Below are positions 22,927 through 30,965 of a stretch of 64,000 bases of DNA, piece after piece. The position numbers and the translations under genes are program-made. The stretch covers positions 930,001-994,000 of the forward strand of contig NZ_CP107853.1 of NCBI RefSeq assembly GCF_036013525.1. Reading direction: 5' to 3'. Under the pieces are notes generated by a model that was not told the DNA's origin, did no database searches, and was given only the letters and a program-made list of their open reading frames with translations. The stretch's first letter is position 1; each line of letters begins with the position of its first letter. Origin of the DNA: Nonomuraea sp. NBC_00507 (lineage in GTDB: Bacteria; Actinomycetota; Actinomycetes; Streptosporangiales; Streptosporangiaceae).

Positions 22927-23823
22927 ATGACGGCGGCTAACGGCCCGGCCCGTTTCCGCACCTGGATCCTCGCCGCGGCGATCTGCGCCACCGTGGTCGC
23001 GGCCAGCGCGGCAGGGGTGCGCACCATCGGTGAGACGCCATCGGACGGGGCTCGGAACGGGGCGACGACGCCGCCAGCACAGTCGATCGAGCCTCCGCCG
23101 CTGGCGCTGCCCGAGGCCTCCTGGAAACTGAGCTGGTCCGACGAGTTCAACGGGCGGGGCCGGCCCGCCAAGTGGACCGCCCTGTCCGGCACGAGCTGGT
23201 CGAACCGGAAGGCGCTGCACTACTACAGCCCGGCGAACGCGGTGCAGGACGGCTCCGGCCGCCTGGTCATCTCCGGGCTACGGACGCGGGCCGCGGACCG
23301 GCCGGCCTGCTGGTACGGCCCGTGCGACTACAGCTCCGCCCGGCTGGAGACCAGGAAGACCTTCGACCAGGCGTACGGGCGGTTCACCGCGCGCATCAAG
23401 CTGCCGCTCGGCAAGGGGCTGTGGCCGGCGTTCTGGCTCAAGCGCAGTGACGCCGGCCGCTCGGGCTCCACGACGTACGGCGAGATCGACATCATGGAGA
23501 ACCGCGGCCACGAGACCCATCTCGTCAGGGCCTACACCCACTCCAAGGGCCGCAAGGGCGGCGGCCAGATCACCCTGCCGGAGCGGCTGGACGCCGGTTT
23601 CCACGTGTACGGCGTCGACTGGACGCCCCAGAGCATCACCTGGTGGGTGGACGGCAAGCCGTACGCCCAATACCCGCGCTATCCCGGCTGGCCGTTCGAC
23701 GAGCCCTTCTACTTGATCCTCAACCTGCAGGTGGGTGGCAGCTGGGTGGGAAACCCGACCACCACGACGCGCTTCCCGGCGCGGATGGTCGTCGACTGGG
23801 TACGGGTGTACCGCCAGCGCTGA
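22927..23823 (+). CDS. Glycoside hydrolase family 16 enzyme (secreted or anchored)
   Basis: 298 residues. An N-terminal hydrophobic signal or anchor (WILAAAICATVVAASAAGV) is followed by a GH16 jelly roll with WSDEFNG near residue 70 and the catalytic motif GEIDIMEN (nucleophile and acid/base Glu). GH16 enzymes cleave or transglycosylate beta-1,3/1,4-glucans and related polymers. It precedes the polysaccharide operon and probably trims or remodels its product. A second GH16 gene closes the region at 33336. Confidence 0.9.
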   Translation: MTAANGPARFRTWILAAAICATVVAASAAGVRTIGETPSDGARNGATTPPAQSIEPPPLALPEASWKLSWSDEFNGRGRPAKWTALSGTSWSNRKALHYYSPANAVQDGSGRLVISGLRTRAADRPACWYGPCDYSSARLETRKTFDQAYGRFTARIKLPLGKGLWPAFWLKRSDAGRSGSTTYGEIDIMENRGHETHLVRAYTHSKGRKGGGQITLPERLDAGFHVYGVDWTPQSITWWVDGKPYAQYPRYPGWPFDEPFYLILNLQVGGSWVGNPTTTTRFPARMVVDWVRVYRQR

Positions 23824-23861
23824 GCACACCCTTCGCCGCAATGCCGAAATCTACGGATTGG

Positions 23862-23889
23862 AACGGTCCTTAATAACGTTTGTACCGTT
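23862..23889. promoter_or_regulatory. Inverted repeat in the AT-richer leader of the polysaccharide operon
   Basis: AACGGT (23862-23867) and ACCGTT (23884-23889) form an inverted repeat separated by 16 bp in a comparatively AT-rich gap (23824-23973). This is the only substantial gap before the overlapping gene run, so the operon promoter is likely here. Confidence 0.45.
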
Positions 23890-23973
23890 GCGACCGTCAT
23901 TTTGGGGCACCCGCCTCTTCCGTGCCATTAGGATCAACCATCCCATTGGCATCATGGTGAAGTCACGCCGTAA

Positions 23974-24438
23974 ATGACGCGATTATTTCCCCGTTTCACC
24001 TCTTTAACGACTGCCGCCCTGCTCGGCGCGGTCGTCGTGGCCGCGCTCGGCGCGCAGACCGAGCAGGGGCGCCACCTGCTCCTCACGGCCGGGCTGGCCG
24101 GCGCGCCCGCCGGGTACACCGAGCTGGCGTTCGCCGCCCCCCAGGCGCTGCCGGCCCGGGTGCCCGCCACGTCGTTCCTGGTCCCGCCCTCCTTCACCAT
24201 CCGCAACGTCACCGGGCGGCAGCGCGAGTACGGCTGGTCGGTACGCCTGACCGAGTCCGGCAGGACCCGCACCGTCGCCAGCGGGCGGGTGACCCTGGCC
24301 GACGGTCAGCCGGTGACGATCAGGCCGCCCACGAAGGCGCTGTGCGAGCCCGGCCCGATCACTCTCGGGGTCCTGCTGGAAGGCGGCGAGGCCATCGCGT
24401 TCCGCGCCGCCTGCTCCGCGGACATCGACGAGGGGTAG
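23974..24438 (+). CDS. Secreted/anchored hypothetical protein of the polysaccharide operon
   Basis: 154 residues with an N-terminal signal anchor (TTAALLGAVVVAALGA) and an extracytoplasmic domain that looks like a beta-sandwich (PPSFTIRNVTGRQREYGWSV, RTVASGRVTLADGQPVTIRP) with two cysteines near the end. No family is recognised. It begins the run of tightly packed genes, four bases before the first glycosyltransferase, and may be a polymerisation or export accessory. Confidence 0.7.
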   Translation: MTRLFPRFTSLTTAALLGAVVVAALGAQTEQGRHLLLTAGLAGAPAGYTELAFAAPQALPARVPATSFLVPPSFTIRNVTGRQREYGWSVRLTESGRTRTVASGRVTLADGQPVTIRPPTKALCEPGPITLGVLLEGGEAIAFRAACSADIDEG

Positions 24439-24442
24439 GCGC

Positions 24443-25570
24443 GTGCCCAGACGGCCCGTGGTGGCACTCGTCACCGATGCCATCCACCCGTACAGCTTCG
24501 GTGGCAGGGAGATCCGCTACCACGAGTTGTACGAGCACTTCACGCCGCACGCCGACCTCCACGTGTTCACCATGCGCTGGTGGCACGGTCCCCGGGTGCG
24601 CACCGAGGGCGGCGTCACGTTCCACGCGATCTCCCCGCTGCTGCCGATGTACCGGCACGGTGTCCGCTCCACCTGGCAGGCGCTGGTCTTCGCGGTGGCC
24701 TGCCTCCGGCTGCTGCGGCATCGGTTCGACGTGCTCAACGTCGACCAGATCCCGTTCCTGCACCTGTTGCCGCTGCGCCTGGTCGCCACCCTGCGCCGCA
24801 AACCGCTGATCGCGACCTGGCACGAGGTGTGGGGCCCCGAGTACTGGCGCTACAGCATGCGCGTCGGCTGGCGGCCGGCGTGGTGGATCGAGCGGCTGGC
24901 GATGCGGGCGCCCGATCGCATCATCGCCGTCTCCCCGGAGACGGCCCGGCGGCTGCGGGCTGAGCTCGGCGAGCAGGCCCCGATCACGATCGCACCCAAC
25001 GGGGTCGACCTCGACGGGGTGAACCAGGCCGCGCCGCACGAGCAGCGCACCGACCTGGTCGTGGTGAGCAGGCTGATGCGGCACAAGGGCCTGGACCTGC
25101 TGCTCGCCGCCATCGCCCGGCTGCGGGAGCGCGGCCGCGCGGTCACCTGCCGGATCATCGGCGACGGCCCGGAGCGCGACACGCTGCGCGAGGAGGCCGA
25201 ACGGCTCGGCATCGCGCACGCCGTGGAGTTCCGGCACGACGTCAGCGAGCAGAAGGACGTGTACTCGCTGGTCAAGGCGGGCCGGGTGTTCGCCTTCCCG
25301 TCCACCAGGGAGGGGTTCGGCATCGCCGTGCTGGAGGCGATCGCCTGCGGCGTGCCGGTGGTGACCACCTCGGCCAGGGACAATCTGGCCCAGCATCTGG
25401 TGCGGCGCAGCCGGCGGGGGATCGTCTGCGAGCACACGCTGGACGCGTTCGCCGCAGCCCTGGCCGACGCCCTCGACGGGCCCGCGGACGATGCGCCGGC
25501 GGAGCCGTGGGTCGGCGAGTACGCCCTGGATTCGATCGCCTCCCACGTGGTGAAGGCGATGCTGCCGTGA
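24443..25570 (+). CDS. Glycosyltransferase family 4 (GT-B)
   Basis: 375 residues. It begins VALVTDAIHPYSFGGREIRY, has the central VVVSRLMRHKGLDLLLAAIA donor-domain strand and the C-terminal FPSTREGFGIAVLEAIACGV with the EX7E glutamates of retaining GT4 enzymes. It probably adds a sugar to the lipid-linked repeat unit at the inner membrane. It overlaps the next gene by GTGA. Confidence 0.9.
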   Translation: MPRRPVVALVTDAIHPYSFGGREIRYHELYEHFTPHADLHVFTMRWWHGPRVRTEGGVTFHAISPLLPMYRHGVRSTWQALVFAVACLRLLRHRFDVLNVDQIPFLHLLPLRLVATLRRKPLIATWHEVWGPEYWRYSMRVGWRPAWWIERLAMRAPDRIIAVSPETARRLRAELGEQAPITIAPNGVDLDGVNQAAPHEQRTDLVVVSRLMRHKGLDLLLAAIARLRERGRAVTCRIIGDGPERDTLREEAERLGIAHAVEFRHDVSEQKDVYSLVKAGRVFAFPSTREGFGIAVLEAIACGVPVVTTSARDNLAQHLVRRSRRGIVCEHTLDAFAAALADALDGPADDAPAEPWVGEYALDSIASHVVKAMLP

Positions 25571-26760
25571 GGATCCTCTACGTCAGCCCTTACCCGCCGG
25601 CCCGCGACGGCATCGGGACCTACACCCACGTGCTCGCCCGCGCCGTGCGCGAACGCGGCCACGAGGTCGCGGTGGTCGCCGCCCGCCCGCATCCTGACGC
25701 GCCCGAGGAGGTCATCGGCGCGCTGGGCGGTGGGGTGGCGCCGCTGCGTGCGGCCGTGGCCAGGTTCCGGCCGGACGTGGTGCACGTGCAGTTCGCGGTG
25801 CCCGCGTTCGGCGCCCGTACCTTGGCCGTGGCGCGCTGGCTGGCCGGCCCCGGGGTCCCGGCGGTGGCCACACTGCACGAGGTCAACCGCGACACGGCGC
25901 TGTTGCGCGGGCCGGGGAGGGCGCTGTATCGGCACCTCGCGCAGGGCTGCGACCGGCTCATCGTGCACACGCGGGCGGCGCGGGACACGCTCGGCGCTCT
26001 CGGGCTGGACGGCTACGCCACGGTGGTCCCGCACTTCTCCGCGCCGCCGCCGTCCGCGACCGGCACCGCCGCCGGCCTGCGGGCCCGCTTCGGGCTGGGT
26101 GACGACCGCCTGCTCCTGGCCTTCGGCCACATCCACGTCAGCAAGGGGCTCGACGACCTGGTGCGGGCAATCGCGACGCTGCCGCCCGCGACGCTGGGCG
26201 CGGTGCGGGTCGTGGTCGCCGGTGCGGTACGGCGGCGGCACGGCCCGTTCCGAGTGTTCGAGGCACGCGACCACCTGCACCAGGCGATGGTGCGCCGCCT
26301 GGCGCGCCGGCACGGGCTGCGCGACCGGCTCGTGTTCACCGGTTACGTGCCCGACGGCGACATCGCGGCCTGGTTCGCCGCGGCGGAGGCCGTGGTGCTG
26401 CCGTACCGCGACGCCGAGCAGAGCGGGGTGGCCAACCTGGCCCGCGCCTTCGGCGTACCGGTGATCGCGACCACCGTGGGCGGGCTGGCCGAGCTGTTCG
26501 AGGGCTCCCCGTGGGCGGTCCCCCCTGGCGCCCCTGACCGGCTGGCCGCGGCGATCGCCGACCTCCTCGCGACCGGTCCGGGGGGAGGCGGCGTCGCGCG
26601 CACGCCGGACATGGTGCCGGACTCGGGCACGCCGGACACCGACCTGAACACGGACCTGAGCACCGACCTGAGCACGGTCACGACGCGGACGATCGCCGTG
26701 TACGAGGCCGTTCGCAGCCCGCTCGCCCGCATCCCCGGGAACCGTCCCGATGTCCCCTAG
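25567..26760 (+). CDS. Glycosyltransferase family 4 (GT-B)
   Basis: 397 residues from GTG 25567, which overlaps the previous stop; the longer frame is a shadow of that gene. N-terminal ILYVSPYPPARDGIGTYTHV, donor domain LLLAFGHIHVSKGLDDLVRA and VVLPYRDAEQSGVANLARAF are typical. A 40-residue acidic/Thr-rich tail (TDLNTDLSTDLSTVT) near the C-terminus is low-complexity. It overlaps the next gene by 11 bp. Confidence 0.88.
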   Translation: MRILYVSPYPPARDGIGTYTHVLARAVRERGHEVAVVAARPHPDAPEEVIGALGGGVAPLRAAVARFRPDVVHVQFAVPAFGARTLAVARWLAGPGVPAVATLHEVNRDTALLRGPGRALYRHLAQGCDRLIVHTRAARDTLGALGLDGYATVVPHFSAPPPSATGTAAGLRARFGLGDDRLLLAFGHIHVSKGLDDLVRAIATLPPATLGAVRVVVAGAVRRRHGPFRVFEARDHLHQAMVRRLARRHGLRDRLVFTGYVPDGDIAAWFAAAEAVVLPYRDAEQSGVANLARAFGVPVIATTVGGLAELFEGSPWAVPPGAPDRLAAAIADLLATGPGGGGVARTPDMVPDSGTPDTDLNTDLSTDLSTVTTRTIAVYEAVRSPLARIPGNRPDVP

Positions 26761-27802
26761 CTTGTCCGTCGTCATCTGCTCCTACAACGGCGCGACCCGC
26801 CTCGGGCGGACCCTCGACGCGCTGGCGACCCAGACCACCCACGCCGACCTGGAGATCATCGTCGTCGACGACGCGTCCCTGGACGGGACCGGGGACGTCG
26901 CGCGCGGCCACGGGGTCACGGTCATCCGCCACGAGACGAACCGCGGCACGGCGGCGGCACGCGACACCGGCCTGCGGGCCGCGAAGGGGCCGGTCGTGGC
27001 CTTCCTCGACGACGACTGCGAGCCCGGCCCCCGCTGGGCCGAGCTGCTGCTGGGCGGCTATGCCGAAGAGGGCGTCGCCGGCGTGGGCGGTCCGATCGTG
27101 CCGGTGACCGGGGACGGCTTCCTGCCGCGGTTCCTCGAACGCAACAACCGGCACGAGCCGCTGGAGCTGGAGCTCACCGTCAGCACGGCGCTGCCGTACC
27201 GGCTGTGGTTGTACCTGCGGCGGCAGTGGGCGACGGCCGAGGCGGCCCGCGGGCGGCGGGACGTCTACGCCTTCAGCGGCGGCAACATGTCGTTCGAGCG
27301 GGAGCGGCTGCTGGCCGCGGGCGGGTTCGACACCAGGTTCCGGTACGCGGCCGAGGAAGAGGACCTGTCCCGCAGGCTCCGACGGGACCGGCCGGGGCGG
27401 ATGGTCTTCGTCCCCGACGCGCCGGTCGCGCACCGGTACACACCCACGGTGCGCGGAATGCTGCGCCGCAGCCTGGCGTACGGGCGGGGCGCCGCGATGC
27501 AGTACCACAAGTGGCCCGCGGTCCGGCCGACGGTGTTCCCCTGGCCGGTCCTCGTCGCGGGCCTCGCCGTCGCGGCCGTCCGGTGGCCGGCGGTCGCGGT
27601 CGTGCCGGTGCTACTGCCACTGCTGCTCTACCCGGTGGGGTTGCGGAACGCGGTGACGGGCAGGATCGAGGCGCTCGCCGACCCGTACCTCCGGCTCGCC
27701 CAGGAAGCGTGCGAGAATGTCGGCTTCCTGCACGGTCTGTGGGCCTTCCGCCGCATGTTCGCCGAGGACAGGACCGGACGGGGCGGAGGGCAGAGCACGT
27801 GA
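26750..27802 (+). CDS. Glycosyltransferase family 2 with C-terminal membrane segments
   Basis: 350 residues. GT-A signature: LSVVICSYNGATRLGRTLDA, IIVVDDASLDGTG, VVAFLDDDCEPGPRW and FSGGNMSFERERLLAAGGFD followed by EEEDLSRRLR. Two hydrophobic segments near residues 265-300 anchor it in the membrane. It transfers a sugar from a nucleotide donor to a membrane-bound acceptor, linkage unknown. Its end overlaps the DUF2206 gene by GTGA. Confidence 0.9.
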   Translation: MSPSLSVVICSYNGATRLGRTLDALATQTTHADLEIIVVDDASLDGTGDVARGHGVTVIRHETNRGTAAARDTGLRAAKGPVVAFLDDDCEPGPRWAELLLGGYAEEGVAGVGGPIVPVTGDGFLPRFLERNNRHEPLELELTVSTALPYRLWLYLRRQWATAEAARGRRDVYAFSGGNMSFERERLLAAGGFDTRFRYAAEEEDLSRRLRRDRPGRMVFVPDAPVAHRYTPTVRGMLRRSLAYGRGAAMQYHKWPAVRPTVFPWPVLVAGLAVAAVRWPAVAVVPVLLPLLLYPVGLRNAVTGRIEALADPYLRLAQEACENVGFLHGLWAFRRMFAEDRTGRGGGQST

Positions 27803-30075
27803 CCGTCCGCGAGCAGGACAGGCGTCTGGTGCTGTATGGCGCGGCCCTCGTCCTGATCGTCGGGTTGACCCAGGTGCGCCAGCTGTGGGCGGCCCAGCTG
27901 TTGCTCGTGCCGCTGCTGCTGATCGTGCCCGGACGCCTGCTGCTACGGGCGTTGCGGGTGCCGGGCCACCGGCTGGCGGCGTTCCCGTTGTACGTGCCGG
28001 CCGCGTCGCTGATCGTGCTCATGGTGTCCGGCCTCGCGGTCACCCTGCTCGTGCCGCTGGTCGACGGCGCCGTCCTCGACGCGGTGTTCGGCCCCGGCTC
28101 GGACCCCGGGGCGCCGCTCCGGCCCGGGCCGCTGCTCGCCGGGCTCATGCTGGTCTGCCTGGGGTTGTTCCTCGCCAGCGTGAGGGCGCCGCAGGAGACG
28201 GCCGTCCCGTGGCGGTCTCTGCCCTCTGCCGGGTGGTTGTCGCTGCCGTTGCTGCTGCCGCTGCTCGCCGCGGCGGGGGCGCTGCGGCTCAACCACGGGT
28301 ACGGCCCCGAGGTGGCGATCGCGGCCGTCGCCGGCTGCGTGCTCGTGCTGGCCTTCGGGATCGTCCGAGCCGGGCGGCTCGGGACCGGACGGCCGGCCGT
28401 GCTGCTGTACTCCGTCTCGCTGGCCATGATGTGGTCGTATGCGCTCCGCGGCGAGCTGGTCTACGGGTTCGACATCGCCTCCGAGTACGCCGTGGCCCAG
28501 GAGACGGCGACCTCGGGGATCTGGGTGACCGGCCCCCACCCCGACGCGTACGGGGCGATGCTCAGCATCACCGTTCTCCCCGCCGAGCTGCACGCGCTGA
28601 CCGGGCTGCCGGTCCTGCTGGTGCTCAAGGTCGTCTACCCGGCGATCTTCGCGATGTTCCCCGTCGGGATCTTCCACCTCGCCAGGCGCTTCCTGCCGGG
28701 CCAGTGGGCGTTCGCCGCCGCCGCGTTCGTGACGGCGCAGGGCGCGCTGTCCCAGCAGTTCCCGGCGCTGGCCCGGCAGGAGATCGCCATGCTGCTGTTC
28801 GCCGCGCTGTGCGGGGCCCTGCTCGACGCCCGGCTGCGGCATTTCCCCAAGAGCGCGTTGTTGTGCCTGTTCGGGGCGGGCATCGTGGTCTCGCACTACA
28901 CGACCGCGTACTTCACTGCCGTGATGCTCGGCGGGGCACTGGTCCTGCAGGCCGCTCTGTGGGCGCTGCGGCGGCCGCGGATCGCGCCGCGGGCGGTCGT
29001 GGCGGCGCTGGTGCCCGGGTTGCTCGCCGGGGTGCTCTGGTACGTTCCGATCACCCGGTCGACGGCCAACATCGGCGAGTTCCGCACCGCGCTGAGCTCC
29101 GAGGGCCTGCGGCTGCTGCCCGGCGCCGAGACCACCGGGACGCTGCTGTCCGCTTACCTGCGGGGCACCGACGTGACGCGCATCCCGACGTACCTCTACG
29201 CCAAGCGGGTGGTGCCCAAATACCGTCCGCCCAAGGCCGCCGTGACGCCTGCCGCCGACGCGGACGATGCCCGATGGGCGCTCGGGGACGCGGGGGTGCC
29301 GGTCCCCCCGAAGGTCGCGCCGGCGGTGAGCGCGTCGCTCGACCTCGGCGTGCTGCTGGTCCAGCAGCTGGCGAACCTGCTCGGCCTGATCGGCGCCCTG
29401 GTCATGGCCGTGCGCCGCCACTCGTCGTGGCTGGTCCGGCGGATCGGCGTGCTGGCCGTGCCGATGCTCGCCGCCCTGGTGCTGCTGCGCTTCTCCGGCA
29501 CCCTCGCGGCCGCGTACAACCAGAGCCGCGCCCAGTTGCAGGCGCTGACGCTCGTCACCATCGCCATGTTCTGGCTGCTGCACCGCGTCTCGGCGGCCAA
29601 ATTCCCCGCCCCGCTCCGCCGGACCGTGTACGGGCTGGCGGGAGCGGCTGTCGTCGTCACCTTCACGACCGGCAGCGGCCTGGACAACGTGCTGCTCGGC
29701 GGGGAGCGGGCGACCAACCTCTCGGCGCGCGGCGAGGACTGCGAGCGGTTCTGCATGTACGAGGCCGAGCTGGCGGGGGCGCGCTGGCTCGAAGAGGCGG
29801 CACGCGGCTCGCCCGACCGCCTCTACGCCGACCGGTACGCGCAACTGCGGTTGTTCGCCGAGCTCGGGCCGGGGCGGCGGATCCAGACCGACATCACCCC
29901 CCTGACCCTGGACCGGCGGGCCTGGGTGTACGCGAGCTGGACCAACACCGCCGTCGGCCGCGCCAGGTCGCTGTTCGACAACCAGCTCGCCCTGTACGCG
30001 TTCCCGACCGGCTTCATCGAGGCGCACTACGATCTCGTCTACACGAGCGGAGTCACGAAGGTCTTCCACCGATGA
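27799..30075 (+). CDS. Large polytopic membrane protein (DUF2206-like), candidate polysaccharide polymerase
   Basis: 758 residues from GTG 27799. About 14 membrane segments occupy the first 630 residues, and a soluble extracytoplasmic domain follows (NVLLGGERATNLSARGEDCE to the end). The stretch YGFDIASEYAVAQETATSGI ... DAYGAMLSITVLPAELH resembles DUF2206 membrane proteins, which accompany glycosyltransferases and look like Wzy or GT-C enzymes. Lying between two GT2 genes, it is the best candidate for the polymerase. That role is inferred. Confidence 0.7.
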   Translation: MTVREQDRRLVLYGAALVLIVGLTQVRQLWAAQLLLVPLLLIVPGRLLLRALRVPGHRLAAFPLYVPAASLIVLMVSGLAVTLLVPLVDGAVLDAVFGPGSDPGAPLRPGPLLAGLMLVCLGLFLASVRAPQETAVPWRSLPSAGWLSLPLLLPLLAAAGALRLNHGYGPEVAIAAVAGCVLVLAFGIVRAGRLGTGRPAVLLYSVSLAMMWSYALRGELVYGFDIASEYAVAQETATSGIWVTGPHPDAYGAMLSITVLPAELHALTGLPVLLVLKVVYPAIFAMFPVGIFHLARRFLPGQWAFAAAAFVTAQGALSQQFPALARQEIAMLLFAALCGALLDARLRHFPKSALLCLFGAGIVVSHYTTAYFTAVMLGGALVLQAALWALRRPRIAPRAVVAALVPGLLAGVLWYVPITRSTANIGEFRTALSSEGLRLLPGAETTGTLLSAYLRGTDVTRIPTYLYAKRVVPKYRPPKAAVTPAADADDARWALGDAGVPVPPKVAPAVSASLDLGVLLVQQLANLLGLIGALVMAVRRHSSWLVRRIGVLAVPMLAALVLLRFSGTLAAAYNQSRAQLQALTLVTIAMFWLLHRVSAAKFPAPLRRTVYGLAGAAVVVTFTTGSGLDNVLLGGERATNLSARGEDCERFCMYEAELAGARWLEEAARGSPDRLYADRYAQLRLFAELGPGRRIQTDITPLTLDRRAWVYASWTNTAVGRARSLFDNQLALYAFPTGFIEAHYDLVYTSGVTKVFHR

Positions 30076-30965
30076 TCTCTATCGTCATCATCAGCAAGGA
30101 CGAGCCCGCGCTGGACGGCACCCTCGACGGCGTCACCGCCGCGGCCGAGTCCGCCGGCCTGCCGTACGAGATCATCGTCGTGGACGCCTCAGAAGGCCGG
30201 CTCGACGCCGTTGCCGCCGCCCACCCGCACGTGCGGTGGACGGTCTTCACCCCGCCGCCGGGCGTGCGCGTGACCATCCCGCACCAGCGCAACGCCGGCG
30301 TGCGCGCTGCCAAGGGCGAGATCGTCGTGTTCACCGACGCGGGCTGTCTCCCTCAGGGCGACTGGCTGCGCCGTCTCGTCACACCGATCATCGACGAGGG
30401 CGAGAGCGTCGTGTCGGGGCTGGTCACCGGCCCCGAGGGGCACGGCAGCCTCTACGACGCCGACGCCCGGCGCCGCGCCGCCGCCCGCTACCTCCCGGAG
30501 TGCGGCACCGGCAACCTCGCAGTGCGCCGGGAGGTTTTCGACGGGGTCGCCGGCTTCGACGAGACGTTCGGGTACGGCTCCGACGTCGACTTCAGCTGGC
30601 GGGTCCAGGACACCGGGCACCGCATCCGCAGCGCTGGCGACGCGGTCGTCACCCACGAGTGGGGGGACCGCCGCCGGCAGCTCCGCCGCTCCTACGTCTA
30701 CGGCAAGGCGCGCGCCCGGCTCTACCTCAAGCACCGGGGCCGCCGGGCGCACCTGCTGCGCCGGGAGCCGATGGTCGTGGCGTATCCCCTCTTCCTGCTC
30801 GGCCTGCCGCTGACCCTGTGGTTCCCGCTCTACCCGGCGCTGCTGCTGGTGCCGGCCTGGCGCAACCGGCACAACGGTCCGGTGCGGGTCCTCGCCGACC
30901 ACCTGGCGTACGGCGCGGGCGTGCTCGCCGAACTCGCCGCTCCCCGGGGTCGCGCCGGCCGATGA
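30072..30965 (+). CDS. Glycosyltransferase family 2
   Basis: 297 residues from ATG 30072 (ATGA overlap). It shows ISIVIISKDEPALDGTLDGV, IIVVDASEGRLDAVAA, IVVFTDAGCLPQGDWLRRLV and TGNLAVRREVFDGVAGFDET. The usual DxD is DAG here (FTDAGCLP), a variant seen in some GT2 enzymes. A hydrophobic tail (VVAYPLFLLGLPLTLWFPLY) should anchor it. It overlaps the fusion gene downstream by ATGA. Confidence 0.88.
   Translation: MISIVIISKDEPALDGTLDGVTAAAESAGLPYEIIVVDASEGRLDAVAAAHPHVRWTVFTPPPGVRVTIPHQRNAGVRAAKGEIVVFTDAGCLPQGDWLRRLVTPIIDEGESVVSGLVTGPEGHGSLYDADARRRAAARYLPECGTGNLAVRREVFDGVAGFDETFGYGSDVDFSWRVQDTGHRIRSAGDAVVTHEWGDRRRQLRRSYVYGKARARLYLKHRGRRAHLLRREPMVVAYPLFLLGLPLTLWFPLYPALLLVPAWRNRHNGPVRVLADHLAYGAGVLAELAAPRGRAGR

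Noticed and set aside
24850..26775. 641-codon minus-strand frame opposite the two GT4 genes
   Set aside because: Shadow frame without recognisable domains; both plus-strand genes are complete.
27943..30069. 708-codon minus-strand open frame opposite the DUF2206 gene
   Set aside because: Composition is Gln/Arg/His/Gly rich with no membrane or family features; it is the antisense shadow of high-GC codon use.
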